From the NCBI GenBank assembly GCA_964448285.1, contig CAYUWG010000015.1, positions 4,814 to 68,813 of the forward strand: a DNA stretch of 64,000 nt. The letters are read 5' to 3'. A program made the position numbers and the translations under genes. Within the stretch, counting starts at the first letter, position 1; each line of letters starts with the position of its first letter. Source of the stretch: CAYUWG01 sp964448285 (GTDB taxonomy: Bacteria > Bacteroidota > Ignavibacteria > SZUA-365). The notes under the pieces were generated by a model. It saw only the letters and a program-made list of their open reading frames with translations. It had not been told where the DNA came from and made no database searches. This document shows positions 1-9,742 of the stretch, in pieces.

Positions 1-1
1 A

Positions 2-3000
2 AAAGTGATCAATCTGAGCTACGGTGGATATGGGACGTACCATGATGGCAGTGAGCCGACTGAACAGAAAGCAGATTGGTGTTACACGCAGGGCGCTTCT
101 GTTTTCTTCTCTGCGGGAAATAGTGCGAATGATAATACTCATTTCATGGGGACAGTAGCTCCGAACAGCACAACAAGCGATTTCATCAAGGTTCTCGTCT
201 CAGGAGCCGATGGCGTGAAAACCCGACCATCATTCAATCTTATCTGGTACGATGGACCTGGCACGCGCAATACATTGAGGCTTCGTTACTACAACTCTCA
301 AGGGACGGAGATTACTGCCCTCAATCGCGCACCGGTTACGGAAAGCCCACGCGGAACGGAATCGGAATTCACGAGTGTCCAACAAGTCGCACCGGCTGGG
401 TCGAGTATCTACTACCTGAAAGTGGAAAACACTTCCAACGTTCCTCAGGTGTATCATATCTATGAGGATTACACGGAGCATCCGTATGCAGTCGGCTCGA
501 TCACTTTCGAAATGGGCAACAGCGAATACACGTTAGGTAGTCCCTCGAATGCCGATCACGTTATCAGTGTTGCGGCGTACACCTCTCGTCCCTTATGGGT
601 ATCATCGCAAGGAAACACGACGCGTTTCTACCAGACACTCGACAACATTGCGGGCTTTTCCAGTCGTGGTCCACGCGTAGATGGCTTTTTAAAACCGAAC
701 ATCGCAGCCCCGGGTGTTGCGATCATTTCACTTCGTGATCGCGATGTGTACAAGACCGTCAATAATTTATGGGTGGATAACGACGGTGTCCCCGGCGGTA
801 ATACCGATTACTACGTAATGGGTGGGACAAGTATGGCAGCGCCCGTGTGCACGGGAGCCGCAGCATTGCTCCTTCATAAGTATCCTTCGCTTACACCGCA
901 GCAAGTGTATGACTCGCTTCTTCAACATGCGAAGCGTGATGCATACACGGGCGCTGTTCCGAATACGACGTGGGGCGCAGGCAAACTTGATCTCAGCTTT
1001 CTTTCCGGAATCGTTCCTGCATCTGATGGCTGGGTAGAAACACAACCACCCGGATGGGAGGGAAAGGCAATTCCCGGGCTTGCGATGAACGCACAAGGTC
1101 ATGTGTTCGTAGTAGTCGGACATCCGTGGTCGCCTGATACCGCGAGGTTATTCCGAAGCACCGACGATGGAGCAACGTGGGCTCTCGTGAAATCCGAGGT
1201 ATCACTGTATCCGCTCGTGATGATGAAGAACGGTTGGCTCTTTACTGCGGGTTGTCCACAAGGTATGATTCATCGCAGTGTCGATAATGGAAACTCCTGG
1301 TCCCAGTACGGGACGAAGAAAGACTGGACTTGTCTTGCTGTGACACCTGATGACAGCGTTTTTGCCGGAACATACGGGCAGGGTGTATTTCTTGGATCAG
1401 CCGGAGGTACATCCTGGATTAACATCAACGCGGGACTACCGACGGATGCAAAAGTTGTCGCGGTTTCTTCCGGACCGAATCATCTGTACACTCTTACAAT
1501 CACAGACGGAAACGGTTTGGTAAGATTGTATCGCTGTACACGTGGAAATTATTTATGGTCACGATCGGATACCGGAATAGATACAACAAAAAACGTGAAC
1601 GCATGTGCAGTGATGCCGGACGGAACAGTGTTCGCAGCAGTCTATGATCGGATTTATCGAAGCACGGATCAGGGAACGAGTTGGCAGCAGATCACGATAC
1701 TCAATGATTATCTTCAATCTTTGTACGCGTATTCGAACTCACTGATTTTCGTCGGAACAGTGAACGGTGGTATTTATCGCTCAACGGACAAAGGTGTTAC
1801 GTGGAACAGTTTTAGCGATGGATTGACGTCCATGAACATTGCCGGAATGACAAACAGCACGAATGGAAAGATGTTCTCCGTTTCCCATCGCCAATTCGTT
1901 TATAAAAGAATGATTGGCATTGCTCCAGCGAAAATCAATCTCCAAGAGCCTGCGAACAACTCCAGCGTTTCGATACCGGCATTGATGAAATGGCAAAGCG
2001 ACAACAGCGCGACTTCCTATTGGATGCAGGTCTCTACGACGCAGGATTTTTCAACCGTCCTTATGAACCTGCAAGAGATGAATCAAATGGAGTGGCTCGC
2101 AAACACGCTGAAACCGATGCAACGATACTATTGGAGAGTGTGCGCGATGAACAATGCTGGCGTCGGTCTCTGGTCTGATGTGTGGAGTTTCACGGCAACG
2201 GCAACACCACCACAAGCGCCGGTACTGATCGCACCTGTAAATCAATCAGTGAACATTCCGCTCAACGTATCGCTTCAATGGAATACCGCCGACGGTGCAG
2301 ATTCATACCACGTACAGGTTTCGACGTCGAACACTTTTAGTACGACGGTAATCGACCAAAGCAGTTTGCAAACGACGTCGCTTCTGGTTTCGAATCTTTC
2401 GAACGGCGTCACTTATTATTGGCGAGTTCGCGCATCGAACAGTAACGGCACGAGTGTATGGTCGGATGTGTGGAGTTTTACAACCGTCATCATCGCACCG
2501 ACCGCGCCAATCCTTCTTTCTCCCGCGAATGGTGCGACAGGTGTTCCGACAAGTCCGTTTTGCTCCTGGAATTCTTCATTGAGTGCTACATCATATCATT
2601 TGCAAGTCGCGACCGATCCGTTGTTCCAATCGATCGTTTTCGATCAGGGCAATCTTACCTCGACTTCGCAACAAGTGACGGGATTGATTGCCAACACGAA
2701 GTATTACTGGAGAGTCAATGCAACGAACTCTGCAGGTACGAGCGGTTGGTCGGCAGAATGGAATTTCACGACAAGCATTGGGCTTCCAACGATTCCAACG
2801 CTCTCGTCACCGAGCGACAAATCGACGAGTGTTTCAATCAATACCTCACTGACATGGAATCCAGCAAGCGGAGCGGATTCATACACATTGCATGTCGGCA
2901 CTGATGTGAACTTCATGCCGCCGCTCGTTTTCAGTCAGAGCGGAATCGTCGGTACTTCGCAACCATTGACCGGACTCCCAAACAACAGGACGCTCTATTG

Positions 3001-3652
3001 GAGAGTGAACGCTTCGAATGGCGCGGGTTCAAGCGGATGGTCGAACGTTTGGAGTTTCACGACCGTCGTCAGCGCACCGACTGCCCCAACACTTCTTGCA
3101 CCAGCAAACAATGCGATCAATATCCCGATCAATCCAACGCTGATGTGGATCGCTTCTCCAACAGCGGAATCGTACCACGTTCAGGTCGCAACGAATTCGA
3201 ATTTTTCACCCACGCTTCTCGATCAAAGCTCGTTGTCCGGTACGACACACGCGCTTACGAATCTCGTTCCTAATACAGTTCATTTCTGGCGAGTGAATGC
3301 AACGAACGCAGGCGGTACGAGCGATTGGTCGAGCGTGTGGAGATTTACGACTTCGCCACAAACGTCGATCGATGCCGGGAAGGTACCGAGGAGCGTTGTT
3401 CTTGATCAGAATTTTCCCAATCCCTTCGCGCAATCGACGGCTATTGGTTACTGGCTTCAGACAACTGGTCACGTTCGATTGGAAGTGTTCGACTTGTTCG
3501 GAAGAAAAGTCGCGACGTTGATAGATGGTGAAAGAGAGGCTGGTGAGCACATTGTCCGGTTCAATGCTGATGGAGTAATTTCAGGCATCTACCTTTACCG
3601 ATTGCAAACGATAAATATTATTCTAAACAAGAAATTGGTTATCACTCGGTAA
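2..3652 (+). CDS. Secreted S8 (subtilisin-like) protease with BNR, five FN3 domains and T9SS sorting domain; 5' end outside window
   Basis: The reading frame is already open at the window edge, so the N-terminus, including the catalytic Asp and His, lies upstream. Visible protease marks, counted from the first in-window GTG at base 5, are the oxyanion-hole Asn39 (SAGN) and nucleophile Ser276 in GTSMAAP. Residues ~345-640 carry Asp-box/BNR repeats (STDDGATW, STDQGTSW, STDKGVTW), suggesting a propeller. Five fibronectin-III-like domains of ~95 residues follow, each ending near WSFTT. The last ~85 residues are a T9SS type A sorting domain (NFPNPF, then LFGRKVATL and GIYLYRL). By family knowledge, such proteins are exported by Sec, cross the outer membrane through T9SS and are attached to the surface or released. 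The substrate is unknown. It heads a run of same-strand secreted-protein genes. Confidence 0.93.
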   Translation, partial: KVINLSYGGYGTYHDGSEPTEQKADWCYTQGASVFFSAGNSANDNTHFMGTVAPNSTTSDFIKVLVSGADGVKTRPSFNLIWYDGPGTRNTLRLRYYNSQGTEITALNRAPVTESPRGTESEFTSVQQVAPAGSSIYYLKVENTSNVPQVYHIYEDYTEHPYAVGSITFEMGNSEYTLGSPSNADHVISVAAYTSRPLWVSSQGNTTRFYQTLDNIAGFSSRGPRVDGFLKPNIAAPGVAIISLRDRDVYKTVNNLWVDNDGVPGGNTDYYVMGGTSMAAPVCTGAAALLLHKYPSLTPQQVYDSLLQHAKRDAYTGAVPNTTWGAGKLDLSFLSGIVPASDGWVETQPPGWEGKAIPGLAMNAQGHVFVVVGHPWSPDTARLFRSTDDGATWALVKSEVSLYPLVMMKNGWLFTAGCPQGMIHRSVDNGNSWSQYGTKKDWTCLAVTPDDSVFAGTYGQGVFLGSAGGTSWININAGLPTDAKVVAVSSGPNHLYTLTITDGNGLVRLYRCTRGNYLWSRSDTGIDTTKNVNACAVMPDGTVFAAVYDRIYRSTDQGTSWQQITILNDYLQSLYAYSNSLIFVGTVNGGIYRSTDKGVTWNSFSDGLTSMNIAGMTNSTNGKMFSVSHRQFVYKRMIGIAPAKINLQEPANNSSVSIPALMKWQSDNSATSYWMQVSTTQDFSTVLMNLQEMNQMEWLANTLKPMQRYYWRVCAMNNAGVGLWSDVWSFTATATPPQAPVLIAPVNQSVNIPLNVSLQWNTADGADSYHVQVSTSNTFSTTVIDQSSLQTTSLLVSNLSNGVTYYWRVRASNSNGTSVWSDVWSFTTVIIAPTAPILLSPANGATGVPTSPFCSWNSSLSATSYHLQVATDPLFQSIVFDQGNLTSTSQQVTGLIANTKYYWRVNATNSAGTSGWSAEWNFTTSIGLPTIPTLSSPSDKSTSVSINTSLTWNPASGADSYTLHVGTDVNFMPPLVFSQSGIVGTSQPLTGLPNNRTLYWRVNASNGAGSSGWSNVWSFTTVVSAPTAPTLLAPANNAINIPINPTLMWIASPTAESYHVQVATNSNFSPTLLDQSSLSGTTHALTNLVPNTVHFWRVNATNAGGTSDWSSVWRFTTSPQTSIDAGKVPRSVVLDQNFPNPFAQSTAIGYWLQTTGHVRLEVFDLFGRKVATLIDGEREAGEHIVRFNADGVISGIYLYRLQTINIILNKKLVITR
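1918..3357 (+). repeat. Five tandem FN3-coding repeats inside the S8 protease gene
   Basis: Five consecutive units of about 285-290 bases encode fibronectin type III-like domains. Each begins with an A-P-x-L-x-x-P phrase, has a central SYxxQVxT strand and ends in YWRVxAxNxxGxSxWSxVWxFTT. The units are clearly homologous but diverged, so they look like old duplications within a gene. They probably act as a rigid spacer or adhesive stalk between the enzyme and the T9SS anchor. Confidence 0.85.
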
Positions 3653-3716
3653 AGGAATAAAACTCCGAATTGCTTTCCGATTCTCCTACGATTTCAGAGA
3701 CAATGCCCATAACCCC

Positions 3717-5354
3717 ATGCACCAGCAGCGTAGCAAACAACAATTTTCCATGAGTCAAATTCGCGCTCTTTGTACGAGCGTAGTTTTTCATCTTTCATTC
3801 GTGGTTGCTTGCTTCGCGCAAAACATCAACGTCTCGAACGGCATCGTATTCGACGGTGAGCCGAACCTCGCCGTGAATCCGAACAACTCGCAGAATCTGG
3901 TGATTGCCTGGATGAGTTATTCGCTTGTGGCGAGGCAAATCTCTCTGAGAACGAAAGCGAGCTTCGACGGCGGAAAAACATGGGGCGTAATGAATCTTCA
4001 ACCGCATGCATCTCCAACTCAGCACTCAGCAGATCCGACGATGGTATGGCACAAGGACGGGATGCTCTCACTTTGTTACGTTGACTATCGTGAGCGACCC
4101 GACTCCGGTGGAATTTTTCTTTCTCAGTCAACCAACGGCGGCGTCACATGGTCTCCTCCAAAGAAATTCATCGATATACACGAGACCAGCGATGAGCCGA
4201 TCGATAGACCGTGGCTTGCGGTAGACAATTCCGGCGGCGCGAGCGATGGAACGATATACATCACATCCATCGCGCCGAAATGGAATCCGCTTCCGAATCA
4301 GGCATACTTGAAAATCTCCAGTGATCGAGGCGCGTCGTGGAGTGAGCTCCGGCTTATCGAAGGCAGCCAATATCCTGTCGGTTCGTACCTCGTCTCACCG
4401 ATGCCATATCCTACGGTTGCTTCGGACGGCACGCTTTATATCGTCTATCCGAGTTACGATCCCACAAAGAATATCTATCCCTGGTATGTTCTTGCAACGT
4501 CGAAAGACAAAGGCGCGACGTTCGAATACCATCGCATCGTATCGCCAAAACCATTGGGGCATGATACGCTCTCGAAATTAGGCGCTCATCTTGAAGTGAA
4601 TCCGATTGATGGCAGACATCTGAATTTCACGTGGATCGACAATCGCTTCGGTGATACGGATATACTGAGCATTCATTCTAACGATGGAGGGCAGACGTGG
4701 GGAAATCCTTTGCGCGTCAACGATGATCCCATGGGCAATGGCGTGTGGCAGGACTTGCAATGGCAATGCTACTCAGCGAAAGGCGATCTGGTCATCGTCT
4801 GGCGTGACCGTCGAAATGGAACCGGCGTCGGATATGAAGCCGCATCCGATATTTATTTTTCCGTTTCGCATGACGATGGCAAGAGCTTCGGAAAGAACGT
4901 ACGTCTCTCGGATATGACAGTGCCGTTCCACAGCATTCTCAATCAATCGGGAAATGATTTTCTCGGCGCAGTTTTCGCAAACGATACGTTGTGCGTTGCA
5001 TGGGGCGACGTTCGAACGGGATCGTTGAACATCTTTTTTACGCGCGCTGCATTATCATCTCCGACGGCAATCGAACGCGATGAAGCGAAACGGGATTTTC
5101 ATTTTATCGTCCATCCGAATCCAGCACGTTCACAGTTTTCCGTCGATGTCGAATCTGCAGCCGGTGCAGGGATAACGCTCTACGTCTTCGATCTTCTCGG
5201 TCGGAAGATCCAGACAATCTTCGAAGGCGCGATCGATCGTGGCAATCGATCTTTCGATTGTGTAACCGCATCGCTTCCTCGCTCCGGATTGTACTTCGTG
5301 CGGCTTCAATCCCGAACGTCTTCGTTGTTCAAACCATTGCATGTTATGAAATGA
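3717..5354 (+). CDS. Secreted BNR/sialidase-like protein with T9SS sorting domain
   Basis: The 545-residue product starts with a signal peptide; the hydrophobic core and VACFAQ end suit either ATG 3717 or the in-frame ATG at 3750 (M12), and neither has a convincing ribosome binding site. At least six Asp boxes of the form S-x-D/N-x-G-x-T/S-W/F are spread over residues ~80-430 (SFDGGKTW, STNGGVTW, SSDRGASW, SNDGGQTW), the hallmark of a sialidase/BNR six-bladed propeller. I did not identify the catalytic Arg triad of true GH33 sialidases, so glycan binding or hydrolysis is unproven. The C-terminal ~80 residues form a T9SS type A domain (VHPNPA, LLGRKIQTI, GLYFVRL). It follows the S8 protease by 64 bases and may be co-transcribed with it. 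Confidence 0.85.
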   Translation: MHQQRSKQQFSMSQIRALCTSVVFHLSFVVACFAQNINVSNGIVFDGEPNLAVNPNNSQNLVIAWMSYSLVARQISLRTKASFDGGKTWGVMNLQPHASPTQHSADPTMVWHKDGMLSLCYVDYRERPDSGGIFLSQSTNGGVTWSPPKKFIDIHETSDEPIDRPWLAVDNSGGASDGTIYITSIAPKWNPLPNQAYLKISSDRGASWSELRLIEGSQYPVGSYLVSPMPYPTVASDGTLYIVYPSYDPTKNIYPWYVLATSKDKGATFEYHRIVSPKPLGHDTLSKLGAHLEVNPIDGRHLNFTWIDNRFGDTDILSIHSNDGGQTWGNPLRVNDDPMGNGVWQDLQWQCYSAKGDLVIVWRDRRNGTGVGYEAASDIYFSVSHDDGKSFGKNVRLSDMTVPFHSILNQSGNDFLGAVFANDTLCVAWGDVRTGSLNIFFTRAALSSPTAIERDEAKRDFHFIVHPNPARSQFSVDVESAAGAGITLYVFDLLGRKIQTIFEGAIDRGNRSFDCVTASLPRSGLYFVRLQSRTSSLFKPLHVMK

Positions 5355-5962
5355 AATCAACGGTGTGCTATGAGTGAATATTTATTCGATTCTTCAGCGT
5401 ACTCGTCGGCGTGCACGTCGGGAGTTTCCTCTCGACGAATGCAGAAATACCTTTTCATCATTTCTCGTTTTCTCTTTCCACGCTCTGCGTGGGAATGCAG
5501 TCCCGACGCTCCTTGTGGATATGGGTGTACATCAATTATTTTTCGTATGTCTGCTGAAAATTTTTCCCACCAAAATATAAGCGAGTATATCGTGAGCAAC
5601 ACTCACGCATCGCCAACGAATGACGCCATATTGAAATCGAATCTGCTTTTCAGATTCAATGCGAGTTGTTTTCTCTTCCTCCAGTTGGTCTTCGCCTTCA
5701 TGATTCTTACCGAGAAAGGAAAATTGAACCTCGGAGGATTCCCAATATGATCGTTGGAATGAAAAGATCGAGGTACAAGTTGACGACGGTGTTAGTGACG
5801 GCGGCGGTGCTTTTCGTGATGATACCGCCGATGACGACGATGATGATCGTGAGAATGCTGATGCTGGTATCGATGACAAATCTAAAATCTCCATGATCTT
5901 CACTTCCATCAGCATCGAAGGCAACATCATCTCCATCGGAAATTTTTTCCCCGACACCACAG
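5355..5962 (+). other. 608-base intergenic stretch without a convincing gene
   Basis: No open frame here has good coding character. A short imperfect palindrome (5476-5495) of the TTCCCACGC...GCGTGGGAA type lies near the left end. From 5728 to 5973 one + strand frame is open but lacks a good start. It encodes an Asp-rich stretch (residues like DDTADDDDDD) and runs into the start of the next gene; this comes from simple GAT/GAC runs. The frame at 5370-5750 ends in a weakly signal-peptide-like segment, so a decayed small exported protein is conceivable. I would leave it unannotated. Confidence 0.5.
5476..5512. repeat. Short REP-like imperfect palindrome
   Basis: The core reads TTCCACGCTCTGCGTGGGAA, with arms TTCCACGC and GCGTGGGAA around a TCTG loop (one base missing in the left arm), followed by TGCAGTCCCGACGCTCC. 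Translating across it yields the RSAWEC-type phrases familiar from spurious proteins predicted over intergenic repeats in many bacteria. Only one copy is visible in this window. Confidence 0.45.
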
Positions 5963-7618
5963 ATGGAAAATGACCGTCATATCTCGACGAGATCAACATT
6001 GAAATCGATTTTCACTCTACTCCTTCTCGTAGTTTCATCTCTCCAGCTGTACGGAGCAACCTACTTTGTCGCCAAACACGGTAACGACAACGACGATGGA
6101 AGCTTTTCGCGTCCGTGGCTCACGATACAGAAGGCGGCGAAGACGCTCGTTGCAGGTGATACTGTATTCGTTCGGGAAGGAGTATATGCAGAGCGATTGA
6201 TACCGCAGAAATCAGGAGCGCCAGGGAAATACATTTGCTACTTCACCTATCCCGGCGATACTGTCACGATCGATGGCGCAACGGTCACGCTTCCGAATGA
6301 ACTCGCGGGACTGATCGATATTCGGAATCAACGCTATATCGAAGTAAGTGGCTTCAGAGTTTTCAACGCAGGTCCCGATGAAAACAATGCCGGTATATTC
6401 ATTGATAGCTCAAGCTTTATCGCGATCAAACGTAATCACACGTTCAACACGGTTTCATCAGGAATCGGATTATGGAATAGCAGGCAGTGCTGGATAGACA
6501 GCAACGAGGTTGAATTAGCCTGCAACGACGGCGAACAGGAGAGCGTCTCCATCGTGACGTGCGATTCATTCGTTGTCAGTCATAACGTCGTGCATCGCGG
6601 TGGTCCCGGTACGAACGGCGGTGAAGGCATCGATGTGAAATGGGGATCGACGAACGGGAAAATATTCGGCAATAGCGTCTTCGACCTGAATCGTGTCGGC
6701 ATCTACGCCGATGCATGGACAAAGTACTCCCACAACATCGAGATCTTTCAGAACATCGTGTATCGATGCGAAGAGGGAATCGACGTGGCTTCCGAAGCGG
6801 GAGGTTTGATCGAGAATGTTTTCATTTACAACAACCTCATCTTCGACAACACATACAACGGTACGACGATCGGATACTGGGGAATCCCTGCGCCGAATCG
6901 TCCGATCAACAAGGTGTTCATCATGAACAACACGTACTATGGAAATGGCAGAACCGGCGGTTGGGGCGGAGCCATCTTGCTCGAAAATCCCGACGCAACG
7001 AACATCGTCATCAGAAACAACATCTGCAGTAAGAATTTTTTCTACCAAATCGCAACGGAAAATGGCGTCACGAAAGCGAACTTCACAGCAGATCATAACC
7101 TCATTTATGAATTCCAAAAGTACGAGGGTGAAATTTTCGGAAGCAATAGCGTTGTGAGCGATCCTCTTTTCATCAACCCTTCGATGGGAGACTTTCGCAT
7201 TTCTCCATCATCTCCAGCCATCGATAAAGGCTCACCGCTCGGTGCACCTGCGAACGATTACGATGGATCGAAGCGTCCCGTCGGCAAAGGATTCGATATC
7301 GGCGCGTACGAATTTCAAGGGATCCCAAACGCCGTGAGATCACATAAGGAAGACGTGGATTTCGTGCTTGAGCAAAATTATCCGAATCCCTTCGTTCAAT
7401 CGACAACTATTCGCTATCGGCTCTTCGTTTCCGGTTATGTGCGATTGGAAGTATTCAATCTGTTTGGAAGAAAGATCGCAACGCTCGTTGATGAGGTGAA
7501 AGAGTTGGGTAAGCATGAAACTCCGTTCGAGGCCTCAGCCTTAGCGGCAGGGATATACGTGTACCGGTTATCTTCATTGGATCATTCACGAATGATGATT
7601 GCCGTTGCTTCGAAGTAA
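5963..7618 (+). CDS. Secreted right-handed parallel beta-helix protein with T9SS sorting domain
   Basis: The 551-residue product has a signal peptide (hydrophobic residues ~16-31, then a YGATYFVAKHG junction). The mature start, with the pattern YFVxxxGND...S-x-PWxTIQKA followed by GDTVFVREGVY, is the usual opening of DUF1565/pectate-lyase-like beta-helices. Residues ~100-400 contain many short N-rich turns (NNLIFDN, NNTYYGNG, RNNICS) typical of PbH1 coils, and near 430 there is an SPAIDKG phrase often found at the end of such domains. The C-terminus is a T9SS type A domain (NYPNPF, LFGRKIATL, GIYVYRL) very similar to that of the S8 protease at the window start. A polysaccharide lyase or glycan-binding role is plausible but no catalytic residues were assigned. 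Confidence 0.85.
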   Translation: MENDRHISTRSTLKSIFTLLLLVVSSLQLYGATYFVAKHGNDNDDGSFSRPWLTIQKAAKTLVAGDTVFVREGVYAERLIPQKSGAPGKYICYFTYPGDTVTIDGATVTLPNELAGLIDIRNQRYIEVSGFRVFNAGPDENNAGIFIDSSSFIAIKRNHTFNTVSSGIGLWNSRQCWIDSNEVELACNDGEQESVSIVTCDSFVVSHNVVHRGGPGTNGGEGIDVKWGSTNGKIFGNSVFDLNRVGIYADAWTKYSHNIEIFQNIVYRCEEGIDVASEAGGLIENVFIYNNLIFDNTYNGTTIGYWGIPAPNRPINKVFIMNNTYYGNGRTGGWGGAILLENPDATNIVIRNNICSKNFFYQIATENGVTKANFTADHNLIYEFQKYEGEIFGSNSVVSDPLFINPSMGDFRISPSSPAIDKGSPLGAPANDYDGSKRPVGKGFDIGAYEFQGIPNAVRSHKEDVDFVLEQNYPNPFVQSTTIRYRLFVSGYVRLEVFNLFGRKIATLVDEVKELGKHETPFEASALAAGIYVYRLSSLDHSRMMIAVASK

Positions 7619-7703
7619 TCGTTTCTTACAAATCGGAGACCACGAATTGCTTGTAGATTGTCACAATAATAATTAAACAAAACATTAACGGAGAATGAAC
7701 ACA

Positions 7704-9683
7704 ATGCGTATCGTCACTTTTTTGAGCTTGCTTTTCCTGCTTCATCTGTTCGGTATGTCATATATACATGCACAAGGATGCAGCGGGCCGAATCTTGCGA
7801 CCAACTCCGGCTTCGAATCCGGAACGACAACGGGTTGGGACAAAATCGGCGGGACTATGACCGTTGAAACGAACCCCGTGCACAGCGGATCCTACTCTTG
7901 CCTCATCAGCAATCGGAACGCAACCTATGAAGGGCCTTCACAAAACATTATATCTGTCGCCATACCGGGAAAGACGTATTGCATTTCGGCGTGGGTACGT
8001 TGGAGCCCCGGCTCGGTAACCGGACCATTAGTCGCGACCCTGAAGAAAACTGATAGCAGTGGGACGAATTACATACGGCTTTCATCTGTCGATGCAAACG
8101 ATGCGCAGTGGGTTTTGCTCAATGGACTCTATGAACACAACATATCGGGGAATCTTACGGAACTCCTCCTCTATTTCGAAGAACCGTACATTCCCGGAAC
8201 GTCGCCGCGCAATGGCTTTTATATAGACGATCTTTCCATACAGGAATACCCAACGACACCCGATTGGAAAACCATTGCAAACCAGAACATCGAGTTGAAT
8301 CGGAAAAGGGATCTACGGATCGTCGTCAAGGATCAGCAGTCAGTGAGCCTGAAAGACGCGAAGGTCACTATTCGGCAACTGAAGCACGACTTCGCTTTCG
8401 GTTCCGCAATCACCGTATCACAACTTGCGAACATCTCCTACACTGATTTCTTCAAAAAGTACTTCGAGTGGGCTGTGTTTGAGAACGAATCGAAATGGTA
8501 CTACAACGAACCGACGCAGGGTGCAATTACTTTTACAGACGCCGATGCGCTCATGACTTTCTGCAACGACAACGACATTCGAGTTCGAGGGCACTGCCTC
8601 TTCTGGGAAGTCGATCAGTTCGTTCAGGACTGGCAGAAGAATCTCTCAACGGATGCGTTACGGGCAGCGGTGTTGAAAAGAATTTCCGATGCGGGCTTAC
8701 ACTTCAAGGGAAAATTTCCTCATTGGGATGTGAACAACGAGATGTTGCATGGAAACTTCTATCGCTCAAGGTTAGGCAATGATATTGCAGCAACGATGTT
8801 TAAGGAAGCGAAGAAAACCGATCCTGGTGCATTGTATTTCGTAAACGATTATAGCGTTCTCGCCGGCGGTGAAACGAATAATTATGCTGCTCAGATCCAA
8901 AACCTTATCATGGCCGGTGCACCCGTCGATGGCATTGGATGTCAGGGCCATTTCGATGCAGGAGTTGGTGTAAATTATGATGTGCTGAAATATCGGCTCG
9001 ATATTCTCGCTGCTCTCTCACTGCCGATCTGGATAACGGAATTCGATGCAACCGATCCGGATGAAATCGCGCGGGCAGACAAGCTGGAAACACTCTATCG
9101 CACCGCGTTCAGCCATCCCTCCGTCGAGGGAATTCTCATGTGGGGATTCTGGGCAAATGCACATTGGCGCGGAGCTGATGCTTCGATCGTCAATGCCGAC
9201 TGGACGCTCAATAAGGCCGGTGAACGATACGAAGCGCTGTTGAAAGAATGGACAACAGAAGGATCCCAAACGACCGCAACTGACGGCTCTGTCAACTTCA
9301 GGGGTTTTCATGGCAAGTACGTCATAACGATTTCGCTCCCGGGCTTCGCTACGATCGTCGATACGATTTTTCTCGATAAGAATCAGTCTCCACTGATAAA
9401 GACGGTCACCCTTTCACGTCTTACGTCCGTATCTGGTATGTCCGATCGCACATTCAGCATGTCCGTCTATCCTAATCCTGCGCACGAGAATCCAATAATT
9501 CGCTTTCAGAGCGAATTACCATCGCACATTCAGGTAATCGACATATTCGGGAGAATCCAATACGCGACAAGCGATATTGATGCTGTGATGCATATTTCAA
9601 GAAGTAAATTTTCGCGTGGTGTCTATCTCGTCAAAGCATTCTTTGGGACAAGAACCGAACAACAAGCATTTTCGTTTCAATAG
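7704..9683 (+). CDS. Secreted GH10 endo-beta-1,4-xylanase with N-terminal carbohydrate-binding module and T9SS sorting domain
   Basis: The ATG at 7704 is preferred over 7695 because CGGAG at 7689-7693 is well spaced only for it. A signal peptide ends near SYIHAQ. Residues ~25-165 look like a CBM4/9- or CBM22-type jelly roll (NLATNSGFESG, then GW and SCLISNR). A linker strand domain precedes the GH10 barrel, which begins at FAFGSAI (~230). The acid/base Glu346 sits in WDVNNE and the nucleophile Glu446 in ITEFD, the two GH10 signatures, and HCLFW is the conserved substrate-binding strand. The end (VYPNPA, GVYLVK) is a T9SS domain. It should cleave xylan backbones outside the cell or on its surface, and is the clearest evidence that this cluster handles plant polysaccharides. 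Confidence 0.93.
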   Translation: MRIVTFLSLLFLLHLFGMSYIHAQGCSGPNLATNSGFESGTTTGWDKIGGTMTVETNPVHSGSYSCLISNRNATYEGPSQNIISVAIPGKTYCISAWVRWSPGSVTGPLVATLKKTDSSGTNYIRLSSVDANDAQWVLLNGLYEHNISGNLTELLLYFEEPYIPGTSPRNGFYIDDLSIQEYPTTPDWKTIANQNIELNRKRDLRIVVKDQQSVSLKDAKVTIRQLKHDFAFGSAITVSQLANISYTDFFKKYFEWAVFENESKWYYNEPTQGAITFTDADALMTFCNDNDIRVRGHCLFWEVDQFVQDWQKNLSTDALRAAVLKRISDAGLHFKGKFPHWDVNNEMLHGNFYRSRLGNDIAATMFKEAKKTDPGALYFVNDYSVLAGGETNNYAAQIQNLIMAGAPVDGIGCQGHFDAGVGVNYDVLKYRLDILAALSLPIWITEFDATDPDEIARADKLETLYRTAFSHPSVEGILMWGFWANAHWRGADASIVNADWTLNKAGERYEALLKEWTTEGSQTTATDGSVNFRGFHGKYVITISLPGFATIVDTIFLDKNQSPLIKTVTLSRLTSVSGMSDRTFSMSVYPNPAHENPIIRFQSELPSHIQVIDIFGRIQYATSDIDAVMHISRSKFSRGVYLVKAFFGTRTEQQAFSFQ

Positions 9684-9742
9684 CAAGTTCACATGAAATC
9701 CCAAATCCACTTATGGCTTATTCAACTATACCGTAGCTTCTT

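Noticed and set aside
5532..5999. 155-codon minus-strand frame in the gap before the beta-helix gene
   Set aside because: Ser-rich low-complexity product caused by GAT/GAC repeats; overlaps the next gene's start.
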